A program made the translations under genes and the position numbers. This document shows, piece by piece, positions 6,889 to 7,051 of a stretch of DNA of 7,051 nucleotides. Positions within the stretch are counted from its first letter, which is position 1. Each line of letters starts with the position of its first letter. The DNA lies in the NCBI GenBank assembly GCA_903897565.1, contig CAIUCF010000339.1:1-7051 (forward strand), read 5' to 3'. Under the pieces are notes generated by a model, which made no database searches, had not been told where the DNA came from, and saw nothing but the letters and a program-made list of their open reading frames with translations. This stretch comes from an uncultured Rhodospirillales bacterium (lineage in GTDB: Bacteria > Pseudomonadota > Alphaproteobacteria > ATCC43930 > CGMCC-115725).

Positions 6889-7051
6889 GTGTCCGAGCTT
6901 CTGATCCCCCTGACCACGCCGCGCCCGGTCGTCGTCGCCCCCTCCATCCTGTCGGCGGATTTCCTGCGCCTCGGCGAACAGGTCCGCGCCGTCGACGAGG
7001 CCGGCGCCGACTGGATCCATGTCGACGTCATGGATGGGCGCTTCGTCCCCA
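6889..7051 (+). CDS. rpe: Ribulose-phosphate 3-epimerase, 5' part (3' end outside window)
   Basis: Interconverts ribulose 5-phosphate and xylulose 5-phosphate in the pentose phosphate pathway, and in the Calvin cycle where present. Only the first 54 residues are in the window, but they hold the family signature: APSILSADF (17-25, first strand, with S19 at the substrate phosphate/hydroxyl side) and IHVDVMDGRFVP (43-54), where H44 and D46 are metal ligands and D46 also acts as acid/base catalyst. The start is a GTG preceded by GAGAG (6879-6883) at 5 bases. The roughly 13 residues before APSILSADF are slightly longer than in E. coli Rpe. The gene lies 25 bp after pgi, so co-transcription is likely, and both products act on hexose/pentose phosphates. 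Confidence 0.93.
   Translation, partial: MSELLIPLTTPRPVVVAPSILSADFLRLGEQVRAVDEAGADWIHVDVMDGRFVP

Overview
The window is GC-rich (roughly two thirds G+C by eye), with dense protein-coding genes and short gaps. The RegB/RegA-type redox two-component pair is characteristic of Alphaproteobacteria. The overall look (PepN, the Tal-fusion type of glucose-6-phosphate isomerase, Rpe, high GC) fits a Rhodospirillales-like alphaproteobacterium, but species cannot be named from sequence alone.

Layout. (1) Bases 1-903 (+) hold the 3' part of regB, the sensor kinase; the membrane domain lies upstream of the window. (2) regA (836-1426, +) is its response regulator. It overlaps the end of regB by 68 bp and has its own ribosome binding site inside regB. 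(3) A convergent gene (1463-2125, -) encodes a YcaC/isochorismatase-like hydrolase that appears to have lost two of the three catalytic residues of its family. (4) An AT-rich divergent intergenic region (2126-2374) is about 30% G+C over 2121-2220. It carries a plausible minus-strand sigma-70 promoter overlapped by an imperfect inverted repeat. (5) pepN (2375-5050, +) encodes an M1 alanyl aminopeptidase with an intact zinc site. (6) pgi (5109-6863, +) encodes a glucose-6-phosphate isomerase of the kind usually fused to transaldolase, here standing alone. (7) The 5' end of rpe (6889 onward, +), ribulose-phosphate 3-epimerase, runs off the window.

How the genes work together. RegB/RegA senses redox state and controls energy-generating and carbon-fixation genes in this group of bacteria. 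pepN, pgi and rpe lie head to tail with gaps of 58 and 25 bp and could be co-transcribed. Pgi and Rpe are both sugar-phosphate enzymes linking glycolysis/gluconeogenesis with the pentose phosphate (or Calvin) route, while PepN handles the end of protein turnover. Most of the window is ordinary core genome. The most unusual item is the degenerate, lysine-free hydrolase homologue with its AT-rich leader. I found no RNA genes, CRISPR arrays, insertion sequences or convincing terminators.
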